A DNA stretch of 64,000 nt, taken from Sphingopyxis sp. Lineage in GTDB: Bacteria; Pseudomonadota; Alphaproteobacteria; Sphingomonadales; Sphingomonadaceae. Location of the stretch: positions 24,517 through 88,516 of the forward strand of contig JAGHZY010000015.1 of NCBI GenBank assembly GCA_017745175.1, in the 5' to 3' direction. The notes under the pieces are model-generated. The model saw only the letters and a program-made list of their open reading frames with translations, was not told the DNA's origin and ran no database searches. Numbering within the stretch: the first letter of the stretch is position 1; each line of letters starts with the position of its first letter. Shown piece by piece: positions 33,880 to 42,379 of the stretch. The position numbers and the translations under genes are program-made.

Positions 33880-34995
33880 TTACACCCGCATCGGCATCAG
33901 CACATAGAGCGCCGGGCTCTTTTCGCTTTCGCGGATCAGCGTCGGCGCATTGGCGTCGGCGAGGTGGAGCTCGACGCTGTCGCCGTCGACCTGGCCCAAT
34001 ATGTCGCTGAGATACCGGGCGTTAAAGCCGATCTCCATCGAATCGCTGTCATAGCCCGCGGCGAGCTCTTCGGCCGCGGTGCCGTTCTCGGGGCTGGTGA
34101 CGCTCAGCGTGATCCGGTCCTTGTCGAGCCCGACCTTGACCGCGCGGGTCTTTTCGCTGGCGATCGTCGAGACGCGGTCGACGCCCTGATACAGGCTCTT
34201 CGGATCGACCTTGAGCAGCTTGTCGTTCGCGGTCGGAATGACGCGGCTATAGTCGGGGAAGGTCCCGTCGATCAGCTTCGAGGTGAGGACGGCGTTGCCC
34301 AGCTGGAAGCGAACCTTCGAGGCCGACAGGCTGATCTCGACATTGCCTTCGGCCTCGTCGAGCAGCTTGCGAATCTCGCCGACGCATTTGCGCGGCACGA
34401 TCACGTCGGGCATACCCGACGCGCCGTCGGGACGCGTCACCGTGTAGCGCGCGAGGCGGTGGCCATCGGTCGCGGCGGCCTTGAGCACCGGACCCGACGC
34501 ATCTTCGGCGACGTGCAGGAAGATGCCATTCAGATAATAGCGCGTTTCCTCGGTCGAGATCGCGAAACGGGTCTTGTCGATGATCTGGATGAGTTCGGCG
34601 ACGGGCAGCTCGAAATTGGTCGGCAGGTCGCCCTCGGCGATTACCGGGAAATCGTCCCGCGGCAACGTCGGCAGGTTGAAATTCGAGCGGCCGGCCTTGA
34701 CCTGCATCTTGCCTTCGGCGGCGGTGAGGCTGACTTCTGATCCTTCGGGCAGCTTGCGCGCGATTTCGAACAGGGTGTGCGCCGATACGGTGGTGGTGCC
34801 GGGCGTTTCGACCCTGGCCGCGATCGTTTCGACGACCTGCAGGTCGAGGTCGGTCGCCATCAGCTTGAGCTGGCCCGATGCATCGGCTTCGATCAGGACG
34901 TTGGAGAGGATCGGGATGGTATTACGCCGTTCGACCACCGACTGGACGTGGCCGAGGCTCTTCAACAACACTGCGCGTTCGATCGTCGCTTTCAT
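33880..34995 (-). CDS. dnaN: DNA polymerase III beta clamp
   Basis: Forms the ring-shaped sliding clamp that tethers replicative polymerases to DNA. The three clamp repeats of about 120 residues each are complete across 371 residues, from MKATIERAVLLKSLGHVQSV to the C-terminal SPALYVLMPMRV, whose PMR(V/L) end is typical. The start at 34995 is clear; an upstream in-frame extension has no similarity. Neither dnaA nor recF is adjacent and I saw no DnaA boxes, so this is not obviously an origin region. It converges on the sugar dehydrogenase gene across a terminator. Confidence 0.96.
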   Translation of the reverse strand: MKATIERAVLLKSLGHVQSVVERRNTIPILSNVLIEADASGQLKLMATDLDLQVVETIAARVETPGTTTVSAHTLFEIARKLPEGSEVSLTAAEGKMQVKAGRSNFNLPTLPRDDFPVIAEGDLPTNFELPVAELIQIIDKTRFAISTEETRYYLNGIFLHVAEDASGPVLKAAATDGHRLARYTVTRPDGASGMPDVIVPRKCVGEIRKLLDEAEGNVEISLSASKVRFQLGNAVLTSKLIDGTFPDYSRVIPTANDKLLKVDPKSLYQGVDRVSTIASEKTRAVKVGLDKDRITLSVTSPENGTAAEELAAGYDSDSMEIGFNARYLSDILGQVDGDSVELHLADANAPTLIRESEKSPALYVLMPMRV

Positions 34996-35165
34996 TCTTA
35001 ATCCGCCATCCCTGTGCTTCGCGGGAAAAGTCCCTGAGGGACAGACCATCGGAGGCGATTCGTGCCCCGATTCTGGCCCCTCAAAATGTCCACCTTCCTT
35101 AACGCAAGCACCGGCGCGCGCAAGCCATGCTTGCAAAGCACCCGCAATCGCGCGAACGGAGGCTT

Positions 35166-35663
35166 ATGCGGCGCAATATCCCACTTTTCCTGATATTGGC
35201 GGCGGCGCCCGCCGCGGTGTTCGCCGCTGCGCCGACCGCGCTCGGCATTTTCGACGGCTGGGGTGCCTTTCGTGATCCCGCGACCCCGCGCTGCTATGCC
35301 CTCGCCTCGCCTTCGGCCACGATCGGACGTCCGCAGGTGAAGGCCTATGCCAGTATCGGTTACTGGCCGAAGTCGCGCATCCGGGGCCAGTTCTACGTCC
35401 GGCTGTCGAAAGCGCGCGCGCCCGATCGCGAACTGCGCCTGACGATCGGCAGCCGCCGCTTCATCCTGACCGGCAATGGCGCGCACGGCTGGGCGAGCGA
35501 CGCGCGGATGGACGCCGCGATCGTTGCCGCGATGCGATCGGCGCCGAGCATGAGCGTCGAGAGCGGGACCGCGACCGGTGGCGCGATCGCCGACACATAC
35601 CGGCTGCGCGGTGCCGCGACGGCGATCGATGCGGCGGCGCTGGGTTGCGCCAAGCTGCGGTAG
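35166..35663 (+). CDS. Exported IalB-like protein
   Basis: A 165-residue exported protein with a signal peptide (about residues 1-20, FLILAAAPAAVFAA). The mature part resembles the invasion-associated locus B (IalB) group: a Trp/Cys region near the start (FRDPATPRCYALASP), a VRLSKA beta strand and a C-terminal cysteine (AAALGCAKLR), which could pair. The match is moderate. GGAGG precedes the ATG at 35166. It is divergent from dnaN; a 13-bp palindrome (GTCCCT-G-AGGGAC, 35030-35042) lies between them. Confidence 0.65.
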   Translation: MRRNIPLFLILAAAPAAVFAAAPTALGIFDGWGAFRDPATPRCYALASPSATIGRPQVKAYASIGYWPKSRIRGQFYVRLSKARAPDRELRLTIGSRRFILTGNGAHGWASDARMDAAIVAAMRSAPSMSVESGTATGGAIADTYRLRGAATAIDAAALGCAKLR

Positions 35664-35847
35664 GGCACTTCGGGGAAGTGGCGGTTTTCTCCGCAACTTC
35701 ACTCACAATTCGCATTCCCTCACGCGCGTTGCGGGGTGCAATAGGATGTCTGTAGCGGTCAGGAGGAAAGCTGCTTCGCGCATCGCCGCCGGGCAGGCTA
35801 GGCCAACGCTACATTGTAGGACAGCCATTTCGGAACGGACGAACGCA

Positions 35848-36540
35848 ATGAAGACAATCGGCCTGATCGGCGGTTTGAGCTGGGAAAGCTCGGCGCAATA
35901 TTACCGACTGCTCAACGAAGGCGTGCGGGCGCGGCTGGGCGGACTGCATTCGGCGCGCGTCCTGTTGCTGTCGCTCGATTTCGCGCCCGTCGCCGGGCTG
36001 CAGGCGAGCGGCGCCTGGGATACGCTCGACAGGCAGATGGCGGATGCCGCGCGATCCCTGACGGCGGGAGGCGCCGAGCTGCTGCTGATCTGCGCCAACA
36101 CGATGCACCTGTGCGCCGAAGCGGTCGAAACGGCGACGGAGGTGCCGCTTCTCCATATCGCCGACCCCGCCATCGCGGCCGTCAAGGCGGCGGGCTTTTC
36201 GCGGGTCGGGCTGCTTGGCACCGCCTTCACGATGGAAAAGCCCTTCTACACCGCACGGATGGCGGCGGCGGGAATCGAGGCGATGATTCCAGGCGACGCC
36301 GATCGCGCGATCGTGCACCGGATCATCTACGACGAACTGGTGCTGGGCGCGATCCGCGACGCGTCGCGCGCCGAATATCGGCGGATCATTGCCTCGCTGG
36401 TCGCACGCGGCGCTGAAGCCATTGTGCTGGGCTGCACCGAAATCATGCTGCTCGTCGGCGAAGCCGACAGCGCCGTGCCGCTGTTCGACACGCTGGCATT
36501 GCACGTCGACGCGGCGGTGGATGCCGCGCTGACAACCTAG
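35848..36540 (+). CDS. Aspartate/glutamate racemase family protein
   Basis: A 230-residue PLP-independent racemase of the Asp/Glu family. The two catalytic cysteines are C82 (ICANTMH) and C196 (VLGCTEIML), each in the expected context. The start MKTIGLIGGLSWESSAQYY is typical of the YgeA-like group, so aspartate or a broad amino-acid specificity is more likely than peptidoglycan D-Glu supply. An 11-bp palindrome CTACATTGTAG lies about 29 bp upstream. Its stop is shared as CTAG with the convergent LysR gene. Confidence 0.9.
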   Translation: MKTIGLIGGLSWESSAQYYRLLNEGVRARLGGLHSARVLLLSLDFAPVAGLQASGAWDTLDRQMADAARSLTAGGAELLLICANTMHLCAEAVETATEVPLLHIADPAIAAVKAAGFSRVGLLGTAFTMEKPFYTARMAAAGIEAMIPGDADRAIVHRIIYDELVLGAIRDASRAEYRRIIASLVARGAEAIVLGCTEIMLLVGEADSAVPLFDTLALHVDAAVDAALTT

Positions 36541-37418
36541 GCTCTCGCGAGCTTCGTCAGCTCGGCGGCGAGGAAGTCGAGGACGATGCGCACGCGCGGG
36601 ACGTGGCGCAGCCTTTCGTGGGTGAGCAGCCACAGGCCCGATGTATCATCGGCTCTCGGCGGGATGCAGCGGATCAGGTCGGGTTCGCGGTCGGCGAGGA
36701 AAGCCGGCAATATGGTGAGTCCCATGCCCGAGCGGACCCCGGCGAGCAGACCGGTGCCGGTGTCATATTTCATGACCACCGAATCCTCGAGCCCATGTTG
36801 CCGCAGCCACGCCTGATAGGGTTCCCAGACATAGCCGCCGCCGCCGATGAACGGATGCGCAGCGAGTTGTTCGCGTGTGTGCGGAATGCCGTGCCGGTCG
36901 GCATAGTCGCGGCTGCAATAGAGCGTCCACGGATTGTCGGCGATACGCCGCCCGACGAGACCCGCGCCCGTCGGCTGCTTGGCGCTGCGGATCGCGATGT
37001 CCGCGGCGCCCGCGGCGAGGTCGCGCGGCTCGTCCGACGTGTCGAGATGGATATGGATGCCGGGATGCGCCGCCCGCAGGTCGCGGAGGATCGGCGGCAG
37101 GACAGTCACGGCAAAGATTTCCATCGTCGTCACGCTGACCGTGCCGCCGGCGTCGCGTGATCGCGCGCCCGCCGCATCGCCAAAGCGGTCGGCCGCTTCG
37201 CGAACGGCCAGCGCGCTCGCCAGCATCGCCTCGCCAACCGGGGTCAGCGCATAGCCCGCCTGTCGCCGCTCGAAGAGGTTAAGGCCGGTCGCTTCCTCGA
37301 GCGCGGCGATGCGCCGGGCGACGGTGGTCTGGCTGACGCGCATCGCCTGTGCGGCGGACAGCGTGCTGCCCGTCTCCGCGACCGCCAGAAAGGCCTTGAG
37401 GTCGTTCCAGTCGTACAT
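36537..37418 (-). CDS. LysR-family transcriptional regulator
   Basis: A 293-residue regulator. The N-terminal winged helix (DLKAFLAVAETGSTLSAAQAM, VSQTTVARRIAALEEATG; in parts) is followed by the two-lobed effector-binding domain from about residue 90. Near the start codon are two dyads (37417-37435 and 37450-37471) that fit LysR-type binding sites. The divergent gene across 151 bp encodes a UrcA protein, the most likely target besides itself. The effector is unknown. Confidence 0.92.
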   Translation of the reverse strand: MYDWNDLKAFLAVAETGSTLSAAQAMRVSQTTVARRIAALEEATGLNLFERRQAGYALTPVGEAMLASALAVREAADRFGDAAGARSRDAGGTVSVTTMEIFAVTVLPPILRDLRAAHPGIHIHLDTSDEPRDLAAGAADIAIRSAKQPTGAGLVGRRIADNPWTLYCSRDYADRHGIPHTREQLAAHPFIGGGGYVWEPYQAWLRQHGLEDSVVMKYDTGTGLLAGVRSGMGLTILPAFLADREPDLIRCIPPRADDTSGLWLLTHERLRHVPRVRIVLDFLAAELTKLARA

Positions 37419-37435
37419 GACGTCTTGTGCGTCAT
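37417..37435. promoter_or_regulatory. ATGACG-N7-CGTCAT dyad at the LysR start
   Basis: A 6-bp inverted repeat with a 7-bp centre, overlapping the first bases of the LysR gene. A candidate autoregulatory half of a LysR operator. Confidence 0.4.
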
Positions 37436-37449
37436 AATGGCCATCGGCT

Positions 37450-37471
37450 CATTCTGCAATTTTGCAGAATG
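37450..37471. promoter_or_regulatory. 22-bp perfect palindrome between LysR and UrcA genes
   Basis: CATTCTGCAA and TTGCAGAATG flank TT. The inner TTCTGCA/TGCAGAA fits the T-N11-A type of LysR box. Another CTGCAG dyad lies near 37518-37523 (TTTCTGCAGGA). It is the strongest operator candidate of this divergent region. Confidence 0.6.
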
Positions 37472-37569
37472 GTCACGCAACATCGTTGCTCCTTTCGGAT
37501 CGGGCGATCGCCTATTTCTGCAGGACCGGCTTCCTCCCCTCCCCTCGAGCCGGACGAAGGAGACAAGAG

Positions 37570-37899
37570 ATGACAAAGCATCTGATCCTCGCCGCTCTTG
37601 CCGCCCTGTCGGTCGGCCAGCCCGCATTCGCGCAGGATGCGCCTGCGAACCCCAGCGTCGCCGTCCAGCATCGCGACCTCGACCTCCGGACCGAAGCGGG
37701 CACGAGAACGCTCGACCGCCGCATCTGGCGCGCCGTCGTCGAAGTTTGCGGCAAGGCGCCCGACTATGACATCGAAGGCAAGAATGACGTGCGGCAGTGC
37801 CGCCGCGACACGCGGCTGACCGCCTCGGCACGGGCCGAGCAGGTGATCGCCAGCGCTTCGCGCGATCAATCCATCCGGATCACCGCGCTCGGAAAATGA
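37570..37899 (+). CDS. UrcA family protein
   Basis: A 109-residue exported protein: a signal peptide ending QPAFA-QDA, then the UrcA pattern VQHRDLDLRTEAGTRTLDRRI and VVEVCGKAPDYDIEGKNDVRQCRRD (in parts), whose two cysteines probably form a disulfide. UrcA proteins are abundant in sphingomonads and Caulobacter but their function is unsettled. A strong AAGGAGACAAG site precedes the ATG and a strong terminator follows. It is the likely target of the divergent LysR regulator. Confidence 0.88.
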   Translation: MTKHLILAALAALSVGQPAFAQDAPANPSVAVQHRDLDLRTEAGTRTLDRRIWRAVVEVCGKAPDYDIEGKNDVRQCRRDTRLTASARAEQVIASASRDQSIRITALGK

Positions 37900-37930
37900 C
37901 CGACCGCCGCAACGGGCGAGCTGTCATCGG

Positions 37931-37975
37931 GCCAGGGCCGCGATCAGGGCACGATCGCGGCCCTGGCTTGTTCTT
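37931..37975 (+). terminator. Terminator after the UrcA gene
   Basis: A 15-bp perfect stem (37931-37945 with 37953-37967) closes a 7-base loop and is followed by TTGTTCTT. It could also serve the converging ICMT gene, which ends 17 bp beyond. Confidence 0.85.
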
Positions 37976-37987
37976 CCGCGCGCCGTC

Positions 37988-38689
37988 CTACCAGACAGCG
38001 GGGAGCAGCCGCGCGCGAACCTTCTGCGCATAGGCTTCATAACCCGGAAGCTCGCGGCGGAGCAGGCGATCCTCCCATGCGGTCCTCAGGACGAGAAACG
38101 CCGAGGCGACAGCGGCGGGCACCATGGCCCAAAGCGAGGCAAGCGCCACGGCCATGCCGAAAAAGAGCAGGATCGCCGCCGAATAACCGGGGTGCCGGAC
38201 AAATTGATAGGGCCCGGTGTCGATCACGCGCTGGTGACGTTCGGACTGGATCCGCACACCGGGCTCGAAAAAGGGGTTCACCGCCTGCGCCCACGCGGTG
38301 ATCGCCATGCCTGCAAGCAATGCCGCATAGCCCGCCACGACCGCCCAGATCGACACATGCGACCAGTGAAGGCGCGCGGCGTCGAACGCGCCGACCGGCA
38401 GGATCGCGACCATTGCGGGCAGGATGACGGCGAGAAGCGCCTTGTCCCAGCCCTTGGTTCCGGGCTGGAAGCGGCTGCGCGCGCGATAGATTGCGGGGTT
38501 GACGCGCGCGAGTACGAGCGCCGAGATACCGAACCCGAGCACGAGAGCAGCAACGAAAATCCATCCCGCGCGCCACGAAAGCGAACCGGCGGGGAGGAAC
38601 AGGAGAAGCAGCAGCGAGAGCGGCAACGAAATCGCATAGGCGACTGCCGCGCCGCGCGACATCGCGGGGGGTTCTTGCGGAGCATTCAT
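37988..38689 (-). CDS. Isoprenylcysteine methyltransferase-like membrane protein
   Basis: A 233-residue integral membrane protein with about five to six helices. The C-terminal SAM-binding part has the ICMT/PEMT pattern: VIDTGPYQFVRHPGYSAAILLF and RTAWEDRLLRRELPGYEAYAQKVRARLLP (in parts). Bacterial members methylate unknown small molecules or lipids; a protein prenylcysteine target is unlikely. GGGAGG precedes the ATG. It starts 12 bp after the HxlR regulator stop and is very likely cotranscribed with it. Confidence 0.85.
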   Translation of the reverse strand: MNAPQEPPAMSRGAAVAYAISLPLSLLLLLFLPAGSLSWRAGWIFVAALVLGFGISALVLARVNPAIYRARSRFQPGTKGWDKALLAVILPAMVAILPVGAFDAARLHWSHVSIWAVVAGYAALLAGMAITAWAQAVNPFFEPGVRIQSERHQRVIDTGPYQFVRHPGYSAAILLFFGMAVALASLWAMVPAAVASAFLVLRTAWEDRLLRRELPGYEAYAQKVRARLLPAVW

Positions 38690-38701
38690 GACAGCCTCCC
38701 T

Positions 38702-39094
38702 TCAACCGCGCGTATCGAAAACGGCCCGCGCACCTTCGACCTGATCCAGATTCGCCTCGGCCCATTGCCAGACGCCGCAAAAGGCTGCGCCGAGGCTGCG
38801 GCCCAAGCCGGTCAGGCAATATTCGACCTTCGGCGGGATGACCGGATAGACCGTCCGGACGAGCAGGCCGTCGCGCTCCATCGCCCGCAAGGTCTGCGTC
38901 AGCATCTTCTGGCTGATACCCGGTACGAGCCGCGACAATTCGGTGAAGCGGCAGGTTCCATGATCCTCCAGCTCCTCGAGAACGAGTAAGGTCCATTTGT
39001 CGGCGACTCGGCCGATGAGTTCGGTAACAAGCGCCTCGACACGCGGATCGACCGGCGCATCGGGATCATAGGCAATTTTTTCAGGTGCGGGCAT
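38702..39094 (-). CDS. HxlR-family transcriptional regulator
   Basis: A 130-residue winged-helix regulator with the HxlR core: LIGRVADKWTLLVLEELEDHGTCRFTELSRLVPGISQKMLTQTLRAMERDGLL (in parts). It lacks the usual N-terminal Cys of the CPV motif, but keeps C48 in GTCRF and C111 in FCGVW. HxlR members often sense electrophiles or redox signals. It is divergent from an SDR gene across 113 bp and precedes the ICMT-like gene, a common arrangement. Confidence 0.9.
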   Translation of the reverse strand: MPAPEKIAYDPDAPVDPRVEALVTELIGRVADKWTLLVLEELEDHGTCRFTELSRLVPGISQKMLTQTLRAMERDGLLVRTVYPVIPPKVEYCLTGLGRSLGAAFCGVWQWAEANLDQVEGARAVFDTRG

Positions 39095-39120
39095 GGCAGA
39101 AAATCCAAAACTCTCTCTTG

Positions 39121-39145
39121 GGTAACTATGGTACTTTCAGGTGCC
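39121..39145. promoter_or_regulatory. GGT-repeat element between HxlR and SDR genes
   Basis: Three related six-base units (GGTAAC 39121, GGTACT 39130, GGTGCC 39140) recur at 9-10 bp steps; the last two also form an imperfect dyad. This helical phasing suits an HxlR operator controlling both divergent genes. Confidence 0.35.
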
Positions 39146-39207
39146 TTCTTTCTTTTGGAGAGTATAGGGATATCCGAGCCTCCTCACCACCCCGAAGGAG
39201 GCAGATC

Positions 39208-39951
39208 ATGAAGACCACAGGCAACACCATCCTCGTCACCGGCGGCGGTTCGGGCATCGGCCTCGCGCTCGCACAGCGCTGGCACGACGCGGGCAATAAA
39301 GTCATCGTCACCGGGCGCAATGCCGACAGGCTGCAGGCGGCGATCGCCGGGCGACCGGACATGTCGGCGGCCTCGCTCGACGTCACCGACGCCGACGCGA
39401 TCGCGGCCTTTGCGAAGGACATCGTCGCGAAGTTCCCGGCCCTCAATATCCTCGTCAACAATGCCGGAATCATGAGCGCCGAGGATGCGAGCGCGAAGCG
39501 CGACCTGACACACGCCGAGGCGACCGTCGTCACCAACATCCTCGGACCGATCCGGCTGACCGATGCGCTCGTCGATCACCTCGCGGCGCAGGCGGACAGC
39601 GCGATCGTCAACGTCACGTCGGGGCTCGCTTTCGTGCCCTTCCCCAAGGCGCCGACCTATTCGGCGACCAAGGCCGCGATGCACAGCTATTCGGTCGCGC
39701 TGCGCATCCAGCTCGAAGGCAAGGTCGAGGTGATCGAGCTGGCGCCGCCCGCGGTGCGCACCGACCTGACTCCCGGCCAGTCGACGCGCGAAGGCTATAT
39801 GCCGCTGGGCGATTTCGCCGACGAGGTCATGGCGCTTTTCGCGCAGGAACCGACGCCCGCGGAAATTCTCGTGCAGAATGTCCTGCCGCTGCGCAATGCG
39901 GAAGCGAGCGGGACGGTACCGCAGGTATTGGCAATGCTGAAGGCGCTGTAA
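39208..39951 (+). CDS. SDR oxidoreductase (DltE-like)
   Basis: A 247-residue SDR with [18 protein letters not shown] at the N terminus, [10 protein letters not shown] near residue 87, and the catalytic Ser with [12 protein letters not shown]. The sequence [15 protein letters not shown] is typical of the DltE-like group found next to HxlR regulators. The substrate is unknown, perhaps a reactive carbonyl. GAAGGAGG precedes the ATG at 39208 and a terminator follows the stop. Confidence 0.9.
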   Translation: MKTTGNTILVTGGGSGIGLALAQRWHDAGNKVIVTGRNADRLQAAIAGRPDMSAASLDVTDADAIAAFAKDIVAKFPALNILVNNAGIMSAEDASAKRDLTHAEATVVTNILGPIRLTDALVDHLAAQADSAIVNVTSGLAFVPFPKAPTYSATKAAMHSYSVALRIQLEGKVEVIELAPPAVRTDLTPGQSTREGYMPLGDFADEVMALFAQEPTPAEILVQNVLPLRNAEASGTVPQVLAMLKAL

Positions 39952-39959
39952 TCGACGGA

Positions 39960-40000
39960 AAAGGGCCGTTCGTCGCCGGGACTGGCGCAAACGGCCCTTT
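39960..40000 (+). terminator. Terminator before rlmN
   Basis: AAAGGGCCGTT (39960-39970) pairs with AACGGCCCTTT (39990-40000) around a 19-base loop. It separates the SDR gene from rlmN, whose start is only 21 bp further. Confidence 0.7.
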
Positions 40001-40021
40001 GCCACTATATGGCCGCGCATC

Positions 40022-41272
40022 ATGCAGATTCCCGGCCATATCGACCCCGTCACGACGGGCACCGTTCCCTTGCGCGGCGGCAACCGCACCGACCTTGTCG
40101 GGCTGACGCGCGACGCGATCCGCGCCGAGCTGGTCGAGGCCGGGCTGGACGCCAAGGCCGCGAAGCTGCGCGCCAAGCAGATCTGGCACTGGATCTATCA
40201 CCGCGGCGTCACCGACTTCGAGGCGATGACCGACATCGCGAAGGCGATGCGCCCATGGCTGACCGATCGTTTCATCATCGGCCGCCCGACGGTGCGCGAG
40301 GCGCGGGTGTCAAGCGACGGCACGCGCAAATGGCTGCTCGCCGCTGCCGACGGCCAGGAGTATGAAATGGTGTTCATCCCCGACGCCGATCGGGGAACGC
40401 TGTGCGTGTCGAGCCAGGTCGGCTGCACATTGAACTGCCGTTTCTGCCACACGGGCACGATGCGCCTCGTGCGCAACCTCGGCGCGGGCGAGATCGTCGG
40501 GCAGGTGCTGCTCGCGCGCGATGCGCTCGGCGAATGGCCCAAGGGCACGATGGCGGGTTTCGGCGCCGATCCCGAAGATGACGATGCCGACGAGGACGCT
40601 GCCGGCCATTACACCGCCGACGGCCGGATGCTCACCAATATCGTGATGATGGGCATGGGCGAGCCGCTCTATAATTTCGACGAGGTCAAGGGCGCGCTCA
40701 AGATCGTGATGGACGGCGACGGGCTGGCGCTGTCGAAGCGCCGCATCACGCTGTCTACCAGCGGCGTGGTGCCGATGATGGCGCGCGCGGGCGAGGAGAT
40801 CGGCGTCAACCTGGCGGTCTCGCTGCACGCGGTGACCAAGGAAATCCGCGACGAGATCGTGCCGCTCAATCGCAAATATGGTATCGAGGAATTGCTTCAG
40901 GCGTGCGCCGATTATCCGGGCGCGAACAATGCGCGGCGCATCACCTTCGAATATGTGATGCTGAAGGACAAGAATGACAGCGACGCGGATGCGCGCGAGC
41001 TCGTCCGGCTCATCAAGCAGTACAAGCTGCCCGCGAAGGTCAACCTGATCCCCTTCAACCCCTGGCCCGGAGCGCCCTATGAATGTTCGACGCCCGAGCG
41101 GGTGCGCGCGTTCAGCAACCTGATTTTCAAGGCGGGAATTTCGGCGCCGGTGCGTACACCGCGCGGGCGCGACATCATGGCCGCGTGCGGGCAATTGAAG
41201 AGCGCGGCGACCAAGCCGACTCGCGCCGAACTCGATCGGATTGCCGAAGAGAAGCAGGCCGCGCTGGGCTAA
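40022..41272 (+). CDS. rlmN: Dual-specificity rRNA/tRNA adenine-C2 methyltransferase RlmN
   Basis: A radical SAM enzyme that methylates C2 of A2503 in 23S rRNA and A37 in some tRNAs. The cluster cysteines are C135, C139 and C142 (GCTLNCRFC) and the mechanistic cysteine near the C terminus is C389 (MAACGQLKS). Length is 416 residues, longer than Escherichia coli RlmN because of an acidic insert at about residues 181-195 ([13 protein letters not shown]). It begins soon after a terminator, so its promoter must lie in or over that hairpin. Confidence 0.95.
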   Translation: MQIPGHIDPVTTGTVPLRGGNRTDLVGLTRDAIRAELVEAGLDAKAAKLRAKQIWHWIYHRGVTDFEAMTDIAKAMRPWLTDRFIIGRPTVREARVSSDGTRKWLLAAADGQEYEMVFIPDADRGTLCVSSQVGCTLNCRFCHTGTMRLVRNLGAGEIVGQVLLARDALGEWPKGTMAGFGADPEDDDADEDAAGHYTADGRMLTNIVMMGMGEPLYNFDEVKGALKIVMDGDGLALSKRRITLSTSGVVPMMARAGEEIGVNLAVSLHAVTKEIRDEIVPLNRKYGIEELLQACADYPGANNARRITFEYVMLKDKNDSDADARELVRLIKQYKLPAKVNLIPFNPWPGAPYECSTPERVRAFSNLIFKAGISAPVRTPRGRDIMAACGQLKSAATKPTRAELDRIAEEKQAALG

Positions 41273-41445
41273 GCCCACGACCGGTTGGCGTCGCCGCGCC
41301 CCGTACACCACGATATTTGCGTTCAGAAAGCACGGTTTTCCGGGCTCTGCGATCGCATACCTATTCTATACTGTGTGGTAAAAATAACACAGGTAAGAAA
41401 ATTGTCACATTCTGAACGATCCGTTCATTGCAGCGACAGCCGCGA

Positions 41446-41485
41446 ACCCCATTTACGGGGTCGGTCGCGACCCAAAGGGCGTGGC
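41446..41485 (+). other. Structured leader before the outer-membrane protein gene
   Basis: Within the 239-bp gap after rlmN: ACCCC/GGGGT (loop ATTTAC), then GGGTCG/CGACCC (loop GTCG) and GGGC/GCCC follow in a row just upstream of AGAAGGA. Overlap between the first two hairpins would allow alternate folds. The upstream part (41310-41420) is AT-rich and probably holds the promoter. Confidence 0.4.
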
Positions 41486-41511
41486 CCGATTAAAAGCAGA
41501 AGGAAAACAAC

Positions 41512-41970
41512 ATGAAGAAATTCGCAGTTGCAGCCGCTCTCCTGACGGCCATCGTTGCAACCCCCGCCATGGCAGCCCCCGGTGGCGAAGGCCGCGTCGA
41601 AGTTCGCGGCGGTCTGATCACCGGCAATGGCCAGGACGAAGGCACGCTCGGCGTTGCCGCCGGCTATGACTTCGACCTCGGCAGCTCGACCTTCCTCGGC
41701 GCCGAAATCGCGGGCGACAAGGTTCTCGTCGACGGCGCGAATGTCCAGTTCTCGGCCGGCGGCCGCGCGGGCGCCAAGATCGGTGCCAACGGCAAGCTCT
41801 ATGCCACGGGCGGCTACACCTTCGGCGACGTCGATGATCCGTATGTCGGCGCCGGTTACCAGCACAAGCTGGGCCAGAATCTCTACGCCAAGGGCGAATA
41901 TCGCCACCAGTTCATCAACAACTTCGGCGACTTCGACACCTTCGTCGTCGGCGTCGGTTTCGCTTTCTGA
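41512..41970 (+). CDS. Small outer-membrane beta-barrel protein
   Basis: A 152-residue exported protein. The signal peptide ends at about residue 21 (TPAMA-APG). The mature part consists of alternating short strands ([48 protein letters not shown]) and ends with a terminal Phe (VGVGFAF), the outer-membrane insertion signal. It is of the opacity-protein/porin-like small barrel type. A long structured leader and a strong following terminator suggest high expression under its own control. Confidence 0.82.
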   Translation: MKKFAVAAALLTAIVATPAMAAPGGEGRVEVRGGLITGNGQDEGTLGVAAGYDFDLGSSTFLGAEIAGDKVLVDGANVQFSAGGRAGAKIGANGKLYATGGYTFGDVDDPYVGAGYQHKLGQNLYAKGEYRHQFINNFGDFDTFVVGVGFAF

Positions 41971-41996
41971 TCCTTTAGGAACAGCGAATGACAAAG

Positions 41997-42029
41997 AAGG
42001 GGCGGCCCGCGGGTCGCCCCTTTTCTTTT
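41997..42029 (+). terminator. Terminator after the outer-membrane protein gene
   Basis: AAGGGGCG-g-CCC and GGG-t-CGCCCCTT form a nested stem with a short GC loop, followed by TTCTTTT. Strong intrinsic terminator. Confidence 0.88.
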
Positions 42030-42055
42030 GCCCGCGCTCCGGCCACGGTGGGGCG

Positions 42056-42379
42056 ATGACGGCATTGGCTTATATCGGCGCGGCGCTGGCGGAGATCGCA
42101 GGCTGCTTCGCCTTCTGGGCGTGGCTGCGCCTCGACAAGCCTGTATGGTGGATTGCGCCGGGAATGGCGTCGCTGGCGCTGTTCGCTTACCTGCTCACGC
42201 TGGTCGATGCCGAACATGCGGGGCGCACCTACGCCGCTTATGGCGGCGTCTATATCGTCTCGGCGCTGATCTGGCTGTGGGCGATCGAGGGCGCGAAGCC
42301 CGACCGCTGGGACCTGATCGGCGCCGCCATATGCCTCGGCGGCGCAGCGATCATATTGTTCGGACCACGCGGCAGCTAG
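42056..42379 (+). CDS. ynfA: YnfA family membrane protein (UPF0060)
   Basis: A 107-residue protein with four transmembrane helices, matching YnfA (UPF0060), a relative of small multidrug transporters. Family blocks: [22 protein letters not shown] near the start (in part), [20 protein letters not shown] and [22 protein letters not shown]. Transport has not been shown clearly for most members. Its stop is shared as CTAG with the convergent esterase gene. Confidence 0.9.
   Translation: MTALAYIGAALAEIAGCFAFWAWLRLDKPVWWIAPGMASLALFAYLLTLVDAEHAGRTYAAYGGVYIVSALIWLWAIEGAKPDRWDLIGAAICLGGAAIILFGPRGS

Noticed and set aside
33880..35165. Replication origin near dnaN
   Set aside because: No dnaA, DnaA boxes or A/T-rich unwinding stretch was seen around dnaN.
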